Shown one piece after another: positions 54,393-62,081 of a DNA stretch of 64,000 bases; position 1 is the first letter of the stretch, and every line of letters starts with the position of its first letter. The DNA lies in the NCBI GenBank assembly GCA_963837805.1, contig CAWIOU010000044.1:238941-302940 (forward strand), written 5' to 3'. A model generated the notes under the pieces. That model was not told where the DNA came from. It did not search any database and saw nothing but the letters and a program-made list of their open reading frames with translations. This DNA comes from Bog-756 sp963837805 (lineage in GTDB: Bacteria; Actinomycetota; Acidimicrobiia; Acidimicrobiales; RAAP-2). Position numbers and translations under genes: made by a program.

Positions 54393-55517
54393 ATGATGAC
54401 GAGCTCAGCAGCCAGGAGGATCGCGCCCGTGGCCGCGTTGGGGATGGCGCTGATGGTGCTGTGCGCTGCCTGTTCGAGCTCGGGGACCGCCGACCCGACA
54501 ACCACCGATGCCCCGTCCAGGTCGGCGTCGACCAGTGCCGCCACCGGCGCCCCGATCCCCTCTCCGGGTTGTGCCAGGGCCCAAACCCAATCCGGCCCGG
54601 TGACCAATCAACGACGGGACATCGAGGTCGACGGGACCTCGCGGTGGTACCTCCTCAACACCCCCTCGCCGGCCACACCCAGTCCCACCGCGGCCGAGCC
54701 GGGAGCCGAGCCGGGGGCTCCGGTCCCGAGGCCGCTGGTGGTCGACTTCCACGGTCTCGCCGAGGGGGCGGTGATCCATTCGACGACCACCAGGTTCGGG
54801 GTGCTCGGGCAGAAGGACGGCTTCGTGGCCGTCTTCCCCAACGGCACGGGCACGCCCGTCCAGTGGAAGACGTCGGCCACCACCCAGCCCAATCCCGACC
54901 TCGCGTTCGTCACGGCCATGCTCAACCAGTTGGAATCCGAGCTCTGTATCGACACGTCTCGTGTCTACGCCAGCGGGCTCTCCGACGGCTCGTTCATGGT
55001 CTCCCTCCTGGCCTGCACCATGTCGAACCGGTTCGCCGCGGTGGCCGCCGTCTCCGGTCTGGTGCTGCCCAAGCCCTGCCCATCGTCACGACGGGTTCCG
55101 GTCATCGCCTTCAACGGCACCGCTGATCCGATCCTCTTCTTCAACGGCGGGGTGGGGACGGGCACCCTCAACCGGGCGTTGGGACACGGAGGACCGACCT
55201 CGTCGTCGACCTCCACCACCGCCCCCGTGAAGGTCAACCTGCACGGTCGGGGGTTCCCGGCCACCGTTCAGGCCTGGGCGCTCAAAGACGGCTGCCACCC
55301 GCGGTCGACCGACACCCGGCTGTCAAGCCAGGTGATTCTGCGCACCTACCGGTGCCCCGCCAGCACCGACGTGGCCTTCTACATCATCCTCGGGGGTGGC
55401 CACGCCTGGCCGGGCAGCAAGTTCAGCCGGGAGATCAGCTCGATCACCGGCTTCACCACCTTCCAGATAAATGCCACCAACGTGATCTGGACGTTCTTCC
55501 GGCGCTTCCGGCTCTGA
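54393..55517 (+). CDS. Secreted lipoprotein, esterase/PHB-depolymerase-like alpha/beta hydrolase
   Basis: 374 residues. Signal with RRIAPVAALGMALMVLCAAC lipobox, then a Thr/Ser/Pro linker. The hydrolase domain has RPLVVDFHGLAEG (oxyanion strand), GFVAVFPNGTG, YASGLSDGSFMVSLLA (nucleophile Ser in G-L-S-D-G), IAFNGTADPILFF (Asp) and GGGHAWPGS (His). This is the LpqC / polyhydroxybutyrate depolymerase / feruloyl esterase branch. It is anchored outside the membrane and would hydrolyse ester polymers or plant esters. Tandem ATGs at 54393 and 54396; no strong ribosome site. Confidence 0.85.
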   Translation: MMTSSAARRIAPVAALGMALMVLCAACSSSGTADPTTTDAPSRSASTSAATGAPIPSPGCARAQTQSGPVTNQRRDIEVDGTSRWYLLNTPSPATPSPTAAEPGAEPGAPVPRPLVVDFHGLAEGAVIHSTTTRFGVLGQKDGFVAVFPNGTGTPVQWKTSATTQPNPDLAFVTAMLNQLESELCIDTSRVYASGLSDGSFMVSLLACTMSNRFAAVAAVSGLVLPKPCPSSRRVPVIAFNGTADPILFFNGGVGTGTLNRALGHGGPTSSSTSTTAPVKVNLHGRGFPATVQAWALKDGCHPRSTDTRLSSQVILRTYRCPASTDVAFYIILGGGHAWPGSKFSREISSITGFTTFQINATNVIWTFFRRFRL

Positions 55518-55575
55518 CCGACTCGGCGACGGCCTAATTGGTGGGTATTGCGTCATTGACGCCACCACCGCCGTC

Positions 55576-56583
55576 ATGCACGCTGGTTCCATGCCGGAGC
55601 GCCATGTGGTCATCGTCGGGTACCCGGGTGTGCAGTCGCTCGATGTCGTCGGGCCCTACGAGGTCTTCGTCGGAGCGGGGCGGGCGGCGCAATTTTCGGG
55701 TCGACCGGGCGGCTACCGGGTCACCCTGGCCTCCAGCGACGGACGGGCCATCCGGGCCGAGAGCGGTCTGGGGCTGGAGACGGAGCCGCTGCCCGGAGAG
55801 GACGAGCGGATCGACACGCTGGTCCTTCCCGGCGGCGGGCGGGCCGAGGGCGGGCGGCGTGATCCGGATCTCCTGTCGTGGATCAGGACCACCGCCCCCC
55901 GGTGCCGTCGGGTGGCCACCGTCTGCACCGGCGCCTTCCTGGCCGCCGAGGCCGGGTTGCTGGGCGGTCGACGGGTCACCACCCACTGGGCCCAGGCTGA
56001 TCGGCTGGCCGCGGAGTTCCCCTCGCTCCGGGTCGATCCCGACCCCATCTACATCCAGGACGGGAAGTACTGGACCAGTGCCGGCGTCACCGCCGGGATC
56101 GACCTGGCGCTGGCCCTGGTGGACCGGGACCTCGGTGTCGAGGTGGCCCAGACGGTGGCCCGCTGGTTGGTGATGTTCCTGCACCGCCCGGGCGGACAGT
56201 CCCAGTTCGCCTCGCCGGTGTGGGTGCCCAGGGCCGAGCGCTCGACCGTGCGGGCGGTCCAGACCCTGGTCGAAGCCGCTCCCGGTGACGACCATCGGGT
56301 CCCCGCCCTGGCCGAGGCGGCCTCCATGAGTGTGCGCCACTTCACCAGGGTCTTCACCAGCGAGGTCGGGGAGACCCCCGGCCGGTTCGTCGAAGGGGTA
56401 CGGACCGAGGTCGCCCGCCGTGAGCTCGAGACCACCGGCGACACCCTGGACCTCATCGCGGCGCGCTGCGGTTTCGGGACGGCCGAGACCATGAGACGGG
56501 TGTTCAAGCGGCGGCTCGAGGTCGCCCCCGATGCCTACCGACGCCGCTTCCGCGTCGTCGCCGAACGAAAGGTGCACCCATGA
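55576..56583 (+). CDS. GlxA-type AraC regulator with N-terminal DJ-1/PfpI domain
   Basis: 335 residues. N-terminal class-I glutamine-amidotransferase-like domain: VVIVGYPGVQSLDVVGPYEVF, LVLPGGGRAEG, VATVCTGAFLAAEAGLL with the Cys elbow, TTHWAQADRLA and SAGVTAGIDLALAL. C-terminal AraC DNA-binding domain: LAEAASMSVRHFTRVFTSEVG and DLIAARCGFGTAETMRRVF. Likely a transcriptional activator responsive to a small ligand bound by the DJ-1 domain. Ends in an ATGA overlap with a second DJ-1 protein, its probable target or partner. Confidence 0.9.
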   Translation: MHAGSMPERHVVIVGYPGVQSLDVVGPYEVFVGAGRAAQFSGRPGGYRVTLASSDGRAIRAESGLGLETEPLPGEDERIDTLVLPGGGRAEGGRRDPDLLSWIRTTAPRCRRVATVCTGAFLAAEAGLLGGRRVTTHWAQADRLAAEFPSLRVDPDPIYIQDGKYWTSAGVTAGIDLALALVDRDLGVEVAQTVARWLVMFLHRPGGQSQFASPVWVPRAERSTVRAVQTLVEAAPGDDHRVPALAEAASMSVRHFTRVFTSEVGETPGRFVEGVRTEVARRELETTGDTLDLIAARCGFGTAETMRRVFKRRLEVAPDAYRRRFRVVAERKVHP

Positions 56584-57230
56584 CCGCCGACCTGCAGGTC
56601 GTCATCCCCCTCTTCCCCGGATTCACCGCCCTCGACGCCGTCGGACCCTATGAGGTCCTGCAGCGGATCCCTCCCATCGACCTCACCTTCATCGGCCACC
56701 GGCGGGGCGAGGTCCGAAGTGACAACGGGATGTTGGGCATCACCGTGGACGGCACCTTCGCCGACTTCCCCCGGCCCGACGTGATCGTCTTCCCCGGGGG
56801 ATTCGGGACACGGCCGCTCGAACACGACGAGCTGGTACTCGAGTGGGTCCGCCACGCGCATCCGACGACGCGGTACACCACGTCGGTGTGCACCGGTTCC
56901 CTCGTACTGGGCGCGGCCGGGCTCCTCCGCGGGCTGTCGGCAACCACCCACTGGGCCTGTTTCCCGGAGCTCGAGGCCCACGGGGCCATCGCCACCCCGC
57001 AGCGGGTGGTCGAGCACCTCGACCGGCGGATCATCACCTCGGCCGGGGTTTCGAGCGGAATCGACATGGCCCTGCGCCTGGTGGAGCTGCTGGTCGACCG
57101 GACGGCCGCCGAGGCGGCCCAGTTGATGATCGAGTACGACCCGCAGCCTCCCGTTGACTCGGGGTCGCTGGCCACATCCAGTGAGGCCACCATCGTGCGG
57201 GCCGGTGAGTACGCCACACTCCGCAACTAG
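56580..57230 (+). CDS. DJ-1/PfpI family protein
   Basis: 216 residues. VVIPLFPGFTALDAVGPYEVL, VIVFPGGFGTRPL, TTSVCTGSLVLGAAGLL (Cys elbow), TTHWACFPELEAHG and SAGVSSGIDMALRLVELL are the full set of DJ-1/PfpI motifs. It is a clear paralogue of the N-domain of the preceding GlxA regulator. Relatives include isonitrile hydratase and other small-molecule hydrolases or hydratases. ATGA-coupled to the regulator. Its TAG stop shares the palindrome CTAG (57227-57230) with the stop of the convergent hydrolase. Confidence 0.88.
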   Translation: MTADLQVVIPLFPGFTALDAVGPYEVLQRIPPIDLTFIGHRRGEVRSDNGMLGITVDGTFADFPRPDVIVFPGGFGTRPLEHDELVLEWVRHAHPTTRYTTSVCTGSLVLGAAGLLRGLSATTHWACFPELEAHGAIATPQRVVEHLDRRIITSAGVSSGIDMALRLVELLVDRTAAEAAQLMIEYDPQPPVDSGSLATSSEATIVRAGEYATLRN

Positions 57231-58168
57231 GCCGACCGGAGGGGAGCCGACCCGGGCCCGTCACCGGACCCTGACCACAGGTTCCGGAGCTCGCGGTTGA
57301 ACTCGGACGGTCGTTCCATCGGGAAGAACAGCTTGGCCCCCTCGAACTCCACCCGTCGGACCGTGCCCGGGATGGTGTCGGCCAGCCAGCGCGACCAGGA
57401 CACGTCGAAGAAGTCGTCGCCTGTTCCCCACACGATGAGCGTGGGTGACCGGAACCGGGCCAGATCGTCGCGGATGGCCACGGTCACGCCGTTGTCCATT
57501 CCGGCGACGTACGCCTGCACCGCTGTCGCGTGAGCCTCGGACCGGGCGTAGCAGCTGAGGAAACCGGTGACCAGCTCGTCGGGAAGCTCGTCGGGGTGCT
57601 CGAAGCCCGTCGCCATCGAGGCGCGGGCGGCTCCCGGGTCGACGGCGAGCAACCGGAGGGTATCGGCCAGTCCTCCTTCCCGGGCCAAGTCGACGACGGG
57701 AGCGAAGGCAACCGGCGGCCAGTTGTCATGGGCGTCACAGTTGGTCAGGGTCAGTGTTCGTACCCGGTCGGGAACTCGAACGGCGACGAGTTGGGCGATG
57801 GCGCCTCCGCTGTCGTTGCCCACCAGATCGACCGAGCCGAGCCCGAGGGCGTCGACGAAGTCCACGACCATGTCGGCCTGGTCGCCGATGGTCAACCCGG
57901 CACCGCCGGATGCACTGGCGCCATGAGCCAGCAGGTCGAGAGCCAGGCACCGGCGCACGTCGGCCAGCCCTTCGAGTTGGTGGCGCCAGAGGTCGGCGTT
58001 GAGGAATACCCCGTGGACGAACACGGCCGGTGGGCCCTGGCCGACCTCGAGATAGGCGATTGCGCCGAACCCCGTGTCCACGCTGAGGCGCTCGAGGCGC
58101 TCGTTCGGGACCTTCCCGGTCACGATCGGATCAGCCGCGCTCCGCCCGTCCAATTTTTTCTGCTTCAT
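57227..58168 (-). CDS. Alpha/beta hydrolase
   Basis: About 313 residues. PPAVFVHGVFLNADLW (oxyanion strand), LALDLLAHGASA, DLVGNDSGGAIAQLVA with nucleophile region G-N-D-S-G: the position usually occupied by Ser is Asp, the nucleophile of haloalkane-dehalogenase and epoxide-hydrolase families. TLIVWGTGDDFFD supplies the acid residue. I choose ATG 58168, outside the operator-like palindrome and after GACGAG; in-frame ATGs at 58177 and 58192 are possible. Divergent from a TetR regulator 50 bases away and probably controlled by it. Confidence 0.83.
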   Translation of the reverse strand: MKQKKLDGRSAADPIVTGKVPNERLERLSVDTGFGAIAYLEVGQGPPAVFVHGVFLNADLWRHQLEGLADVRRCLALDLLAHGASASGGAGLTIGDQADMVVDFVDALGLGSVDLVGNDSGGAIAQLVAVRVPDRVRTLTLTNCDAHDNWPPVAFAPVVDLAREGGLADTLRLLAVDPGAARASMATGFEHPDELPDELVTGFLSCYARSEAHATAVQAYVAGMDNGVTVAIRDDLARFRSPTLIVWGTGDDFFDVSWSRWLADTIPGTVRRVEFEGAKLFFPMERPSEFNRELRNLWSGSGDGPGSAPLRSA

Positions 58169-58184
58169 ACTCGTCATATTTGAG

Positions 58185-58197
58185 ATACTCATAGTAT
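58185..58197. promoter_or_regulatory. Palindromic operator candidate in the hydrolase/TetR divergent promoter
   Basis: ATACT-CAT-AGTAT is a perfect 13-base inverted repeat in an AT-rich island within GC-rich DNA. It lies between a TetR gene and its divergent hydrolase, the usual place for an autoregulatory TetR operator. A related CATACT occurs at about 58164-58171. Confidence 0.55.
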
Positions 58198-58218
58198 GTG
58201 ACTGTAAGATGGACGGTG

Positions 58219-58809
58219 ATGGATGTCAAGAGCCGCCGGGAGGAGTACGCGGGCATGACCCGCGACGCGATCGTGCAGGCGGCCACCTCGCAATTCGCAG
58301 CCGACGGATTCGCCGGGACGACCATCGACTCGGTGGCGGACGCGGCGCGCGTCACCAAGGGCGCCGTGTACCACCACTTCAAGGACAAGGCCGAACTGTT
58401 CGAGGCGGTCTTCGTGGTCATGGAGGAACGGCTGGTGGCCCGGGTGGCCGCCGCCGTGGCCGGAATCGACGATCCCTGGGAGATCATGGCCGACGGCGTC
58501 GACGCCTACCTCGACGAATGTTGTGAGGCCGACTTCCGGCGCATCGCCCTCCAGGAGGCACCCGCGGCGCTGGGTTGGGCCCGTTGGAAGGAGATCGAAG
58601 AGCAGTACTTCCTCGGTCTGGTGAAGGCAACGCTCGACGCCCTCGCCCGGTACGGGCTCATCTCGGTCCCCCCGAGCGACCTCACGGCTCGGATGCTGCT
58701 GGCTGCGGCCAGCGAGGCCGGTCTGGCCGTGGCCGCGTCGCCGGAGCCCGGGCGGGAACACGATCGGGTCAGGTCGCTGTTCATGCGCTTCGTCGGCGCC
58801 CTCCGCTGA
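58219..58809 (+). CDS. TetR/AcrR family transcriptional regulator
   Basis: 196 residues. MTRDAIVQAATSQFAADGFAG and TTIDSVADAARVTKGAVYHHF are the TetR helix-turn-helix, followed by KDKAELFEAVF. The C-terminal domain (DAYLDECCEADFRRIALQEAPAALGW, in pieces) matches TetR_C of actinobacterial lipid regulators. ATG at 58219 is preferred over GTG 58198, which lies inside the operator palindrome region. Divergent from the alpha/beta hydrolase; probably represses itself and the hydrolase until a ligand binds. Confidence 0.87.
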   Translation: MDVKSRREEYAGMTRDAIVQAATSQFAADGFAGTTIDSVADAARVTKGAVYHHFKDKAELFEAVFVVMEERLVARVAAAVAGIDDPWEIMADGVDAYLDECCEADFRRIALQEAPAALGWARWKEIEEQYFLGLVKATLDALARYGLISVPPSDLTARMLLAAASEAGLAVAASPEPGREHDRVRSLFMRFVGALR

Positions 58810-58835
58810 CTGTGAGGAGGGGTATCGGTCTCAGG

Positions 58836-60053
58836 TCAGTCGGCCAGCGCCTGGTAGACGAGGGCGCGCAGCTGAGCCCGGAACGGATACGAGAACGACG
58901 GGAGCAGCTGGGTCATGAACACCGCCGCCAGATTCTCCACCGGGTCGATCCAGAATGCGGTGCTGGCCGCGCCACCCCAGTAGTACTCCCCCACCGATCC
59001 GGCAACCGCCGTGGCCACCGGTCCCTGGCCGACCGCGAATCCGAGCCCGAATCCGGCACCGTTGAAACCGGCCTCGCCGAAACCGCCGATGGCGACCTGG
59101 CCCAGGTCGCGGCCACCGGGAAGGTGGTTGCAGGTCATGAGCTCGAGCGTCTTACGCCCGATGATCCGGTGGCCGTCGAGCTCCCCCCGGCCGACCAGCA
59201 TCTGGCAGAACCGTAGGTAGTCCCCCGTCGTCGAGACCAGCCCGCCGGCGCCGGACAGGTACGAACGCTGCCGGCGGTAGGTGCTCTGCTCAGGATCGTC
59301 CATGAGGTCCGGAGCCTGGCCGGCACGGTACCGGTAACAGGCGGCGAACCGGTCGAGCGAACCGGCCGGGACCGAGAACCCGGTATCGACCATACCCAGC
59401 GGTTCGAACACGTTGGCCCGGAGGTACTCGTCGAAGGGCTCGCCGGAGAGGATCTCCACCAGCCGGGCGCAGACGTCGGTGGACAGTCCGTAGTTCCAAT
59501 GAGTGCCCGGTTGGAATTTGAGCGGGTAGTCGGCCAGAAGCGAGCACACGCCCTCGAGCGTCAACCCGTGCCGCTTGGCGTGCACCTCGGCGGCGAAGCG
59601 GTCGTCGGTGGGGTGACCGGGCACCAGGCTTCCGGCTAGGCCGGTCATATGGGTGAGGGCATCGCGAACCGTCATCGGCTGGTCCTGCTCGACCAGCGTG
59701 ATGGCGCCGTCCTCCCCCAGCTCGCCGACCGACAGCCCCCGCCAGGCTCCGATGTAGCGGTGCACCGGGTCGGTCAGTTGGAACAGGCCCCGCTCGTAGA
59801 GCTGCATCAGGGCGATCGAGGTGATCGGCTTGGTCATCGAGTAGATGCGCCAGATCGTCTCCTCCTCGACCGGCTTGGAGCGCTCGCGGTCCATGAGCCC
59901 GATCGACCGGAAGTAGGCGAGCCGGTCACCGCGGGTCACCGCGATCTGGCACCCGGGGATCTTCCCGGTGGCCACGTACCGGCTCTCGAAGTGCTCCGTC
60001 AGGCGTTCGAGACGTTGTCCGTCGAAACCGGCGCCGTCGGGGTCGACCTTCAT
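58836..60053 (-). CDS. Class-C beta-lactamase-fold serine hydrolase (EstB/esterase-like)
   Basis: 405 residues, no signal peptide. SMTKPITSIALMQL holds the catalytic Ser and Lys (S-x-x-K); THWNYGLSTDVCARLVE the Tyr motif; the third motif is a weak GGAAST near the end instead of KTG. This set is seen in family VIII esterases and transacylases rather than true beta-lactamases. Being cytoplasmic, it probably acts on acyl-CoA or small esters. ATG at 60053 overlaps the stop of the upstream diiron protein (ATGA). Last gene of a four-gene operon. Confidence 0.85.
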   Translation of the reverse strand: MKVDPDGAGFDGQRLERLTEHFESRYVATGKIPGCQIAVTRGDRLAYFRSIGLMDRERSKPVEEETIWRIYSMTKPITSIALMQLYERGLFQLTDPVHRYIGAWRGLSVGELGEDGAITLVEQDQPMTVRDALTHMTGLAGSLVPGHPTDDRFAAEVHAKRHGLTLEGVCSLLADYPLKFQPGTHWNYGLSTDVCARLVEILSGEPFDEYLRANVFEPLGMVDTGFSVPAGSLDRFAACYRYRAGQAPDLMDDPEQSTYRRQRSYLSGAGGLVSTTGDYLRFCQMLVGRGELDGHRIIGRKTLELMTCNHLPGGRDLGQVAIGGFGEAGFNGAGFGLGFAVGQGPVATAVAGSVGEYYWGGAASTAFWIDPVENLAAVFMTQLLPSFSYPFRAQLRALVYQALAD

Positions 60054-61150
60054 CCTCCGGACCTCCGATCCCGGGCCACCTCGTCGTAGGAGTCGTAGTC
60101 GGAGGCGGTGTCACTGGCGTGTTCGAATTGCAGAAGGCCCGCTTCACCCCACCGCTCCCGAAGATAGCCACGGTTGGCATCCAGCAGTCCGAGCTTGCCC
60201 ACGTTGGGCACCAGCTTGGCGAAGAACCCCCGCTGGAACCCGGCGAAGGGGCTCGACTTCATCTTCCCCGCCGCCGCCGACAGGTGCGGAAGCAGCGCGT
60301 GGAGGTCGACGCCGAGTCGCTCCCACACTTCGGGAGTGGTCGACCGGGCCCGGTTCCTGAGCGTGTTGTCGAGGAGGAACTCCTGGCGGTCCTTGAGCTC
60401 GGCATCGCTGAGGCCGGCGTAGAACTCCTTGAGGGTGAGCACGCCGAAGGCGACGTGGCGGGCTTCGTCGGACATCACGTAGCGGAGCAACTTGGCCAGC
60501 AGCGGCTCCTCGGTCCGCCGGAGCATGTCGCCGAAGGCGGCCAGGGCCAGACTCTCGATGACGATCTGCATGCCCAGGTAGGCGATGTCCCAGCGACTGT
60601 CCTCGAGCAGCGCGGTGATCTGCTCTTCGAGGAAGGGGCTCATCGGGTAGGCCTCGCCGACCTTGCGGTCGAGGTATTTGGCGAAGACCTCGGTATGGCG
60701 GGCTTCATCCATCGTCTGGGTCGCCGCGTAGTACTTGGCATCGATCCACGGCACCGTCTCGACGATCTTGGCCGCGGTGAGCATGGCCCCCTGCTCCCCG
60801 TGCATGAACTGGCTGATGGACGCCTTGAACATCTCGATCCCGAGATCCACGAACTGCCGGTCGCCCCATGCGGCGATGGGCGAGCCCGGCTCGCGGGCCG
60901 CGGCCCGCCAGAGTTCCATGCCCGGTCCGTGGAGGTCGACCAGGCCTTCGGGATCGACGTCGATGTCCCAATCGAGGTCGGTGACGCTGTTCCACTGGGA
61001 GCCCATGGCCTTCTCATACAACGTGACCAGCTGGGTCCGGCTCCGCTCGTAGTCCCACAGATAGATCCGGTCGGCATGATCGTGGACCAGTTTGAAGCTG
61101 GCCGCCATCTCGTCGGCCGAGACGGAGACCCCGGGCCCAGTGGTCGTCAT
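60050..61150 (-). CDS. Ferritin-like diiron protein (R2-like/AurF-like oxygenase candidate)
   Basis: 366 residues, predominantly helical. Iron ligands in two pairs: HGEQGAML (Glu), TMDEARHTEVFAKYL (E-x-x-H), IVIESLALAAFGDML (Glu) and VMSDEARHVAFGVL (E-x-x-H). This E...ExxH...E...ExxH pattern is the carboxylate-bridged diiron site of ribonucleotide-reductase-R2-like, AurF-like and desaturase-like proteins. ATG at 61150 overlaps the SDR stop; its own stop overlaps the hydrolase start. Operon context suggests oxidation of an acyl-CoA or related substrate. The reaction is unknown. Confidence 0.82.
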   Translation of the reverse strand: MTTTGPGVSVSADEMAASFKLVHDHADRIYLWDYERSRTQLVTLYEKAMGSQWNSVTDLDWDIDVDPEGLVDLHGPGMELWRAAAREPGSPIAAWGDRQFVDLGIEMFKASISQFMHGEQGAMLTAAKIVETVPWIDAKYYAATQTMDEARHTEVFAKYLDRKVGEAYPMSPFLEEQITALLEDSRWDIAYLGMQIVIESLALAAFGDMLRRTEEPLLAKLLRYVMSDEARHVAFGVLTLKEFYAGLSDAELKDRQEFLLDNTLRNRARSTTPEVWERLGVDLHALLPHLSAAAGKMKSSPFAGFQRGFFAKLVPNVGKLGLLDANRGYLRERWGEAGLLQFEHASDTASDYDSYDEVARDRRSGG

Positions 61151-62067
61151 GTGTCCCGCCGGCCCGACATGTTGGCGTTGGGAGCGGCCCTCGACACCAG
61201 GCCGGGGATGATCCCGCCCAGCTCGGAGACCTCCCACCGGTCGTCCTTGTTCGCGCCCGGTCCGGCCACCCACCCCTCGGCCACGCTGATGTGCCCACCG
61301 TGGACGTTGAAGACCCGACCGGTGATGGCGCTCGCTTCGGGGCTGGCCAGCCAGACGACCAGGGGGGCGATGTTGTCGGGGTCGTTGGGGTCGAACTCGT
61401 CGGGTTTCCGTTCCGCCCGTCCCTCGCCGAAGCCCAGGTTCTCGGTCATCCTGGTCAGCGCGGCGGGAGCGATGGCGTTGACGGTGACCCCGTACCGACC
61501 GAGCTCCATCGACGAGATCACCGTCATCGACGCGATACCGGCCTTGGCCGCCCCGTAATTGGTCTGGCCCACGTTGCCGTAGATGCCCGACGGCGAGGTG
61601 GTGTTGATGATGCGGGCGTCATTCGACTCGCCGGCCTTGACCCGCTGGCGCCAGTACTCGGCGGCCCAGCGCATGGGAGCGAAGGTGCCGCGCAGGTGGA
61701 CCCGGATGACGGCATCCCACTCGGTGTCGGTCATGTTCACCAGCATCCGGTCCCGGAGGATTCCGGCGTTGTTGACCAGGACGTCGAGACCGCCGAAGGT
61801 GTCGATGGCCGTGCCGATCAATCGCCTGGCGCCCTCCCAGTCGCTGACGTCCTCGCCGTTGGCGACCGCTTCGGCCCCGAAGCCGCGGATCTCCTCGACC
61901 ACCTCGCCGGCCGGGCCCTCGGAGGACCCGCTCCCGTCGACCTCGGCACCGAGGTCGTTGACGACGACCTTGGCCCCCTGCCGGGCGAACTCGATGGCGT
62001 GACCCCGGCCGATGCCGCGGCCGGCACCGGTGACCACGACGACCCTTCCCGCGCAGATCCCGGACAT
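61147..62067 (-). CDS. Short-chain dehydrogenase/reductase
   Basis: 306 residues. VVVTGAGRGIGRGHAIEFA (cofactor), VLVNNAGILRDRMLV, NTTSPSGIYGNVGQTNYGAAKAGIASM (catalytic Ser, Tyr, Lys; given in pieces) and NAIAPAALTRMTENL. The long loop and RDRMLVNMTD are typical of the MFE-2/HSD17B4-type 3-hydroxyacyl-CoA dehydrogenases. ATG at 62067 lies 14 bases after the acyl-CoA dehydrogenase stop; the stop overlaps the diiron gene. Oxidises a 3-hydroxyacyl-CoA or a steroid-like alcohol using NAD(P). Confidence 0.88.
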   Translation of the reverse strand: MSGICAGRVVVVTGAGRGIGRGHAIEFARQGAKVVVNDLGAEVDGSGSSEGPAGEVVEEIRGFGAEAVANGEDVSDWEGARRLIGTAIDTFGGLDVLVNNAGILRDRMLVNMTDTEWDAVIRVHLRGTFAPMRWAAEYWRQRVKAGESNDARIINTTSPSGIYGNVGQTNYGAAKAGIASMTVISSMELGRYGVTVNAIAPAALTRMTENLGFGEGRAERKPDEFDPNDPDNIAPLVVWLASPEASAITGRVFNVHGGHISVAEGWVAGPGANKDDRWEVSELGGIIPGLVSRAAPNANMSGRRDT

Positions 62068-62081
62068 GCCTGGTCCTCTCC

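Noticed and set aside
58836..60053. Calling the class-C-fold protein an antibiotic-resistance beta-lactamase
   Set aside because: It lacks a signal peptide and a KTG motif and sits in an acyl-CoA operon; the esterase-like family VIII assignment fits better.
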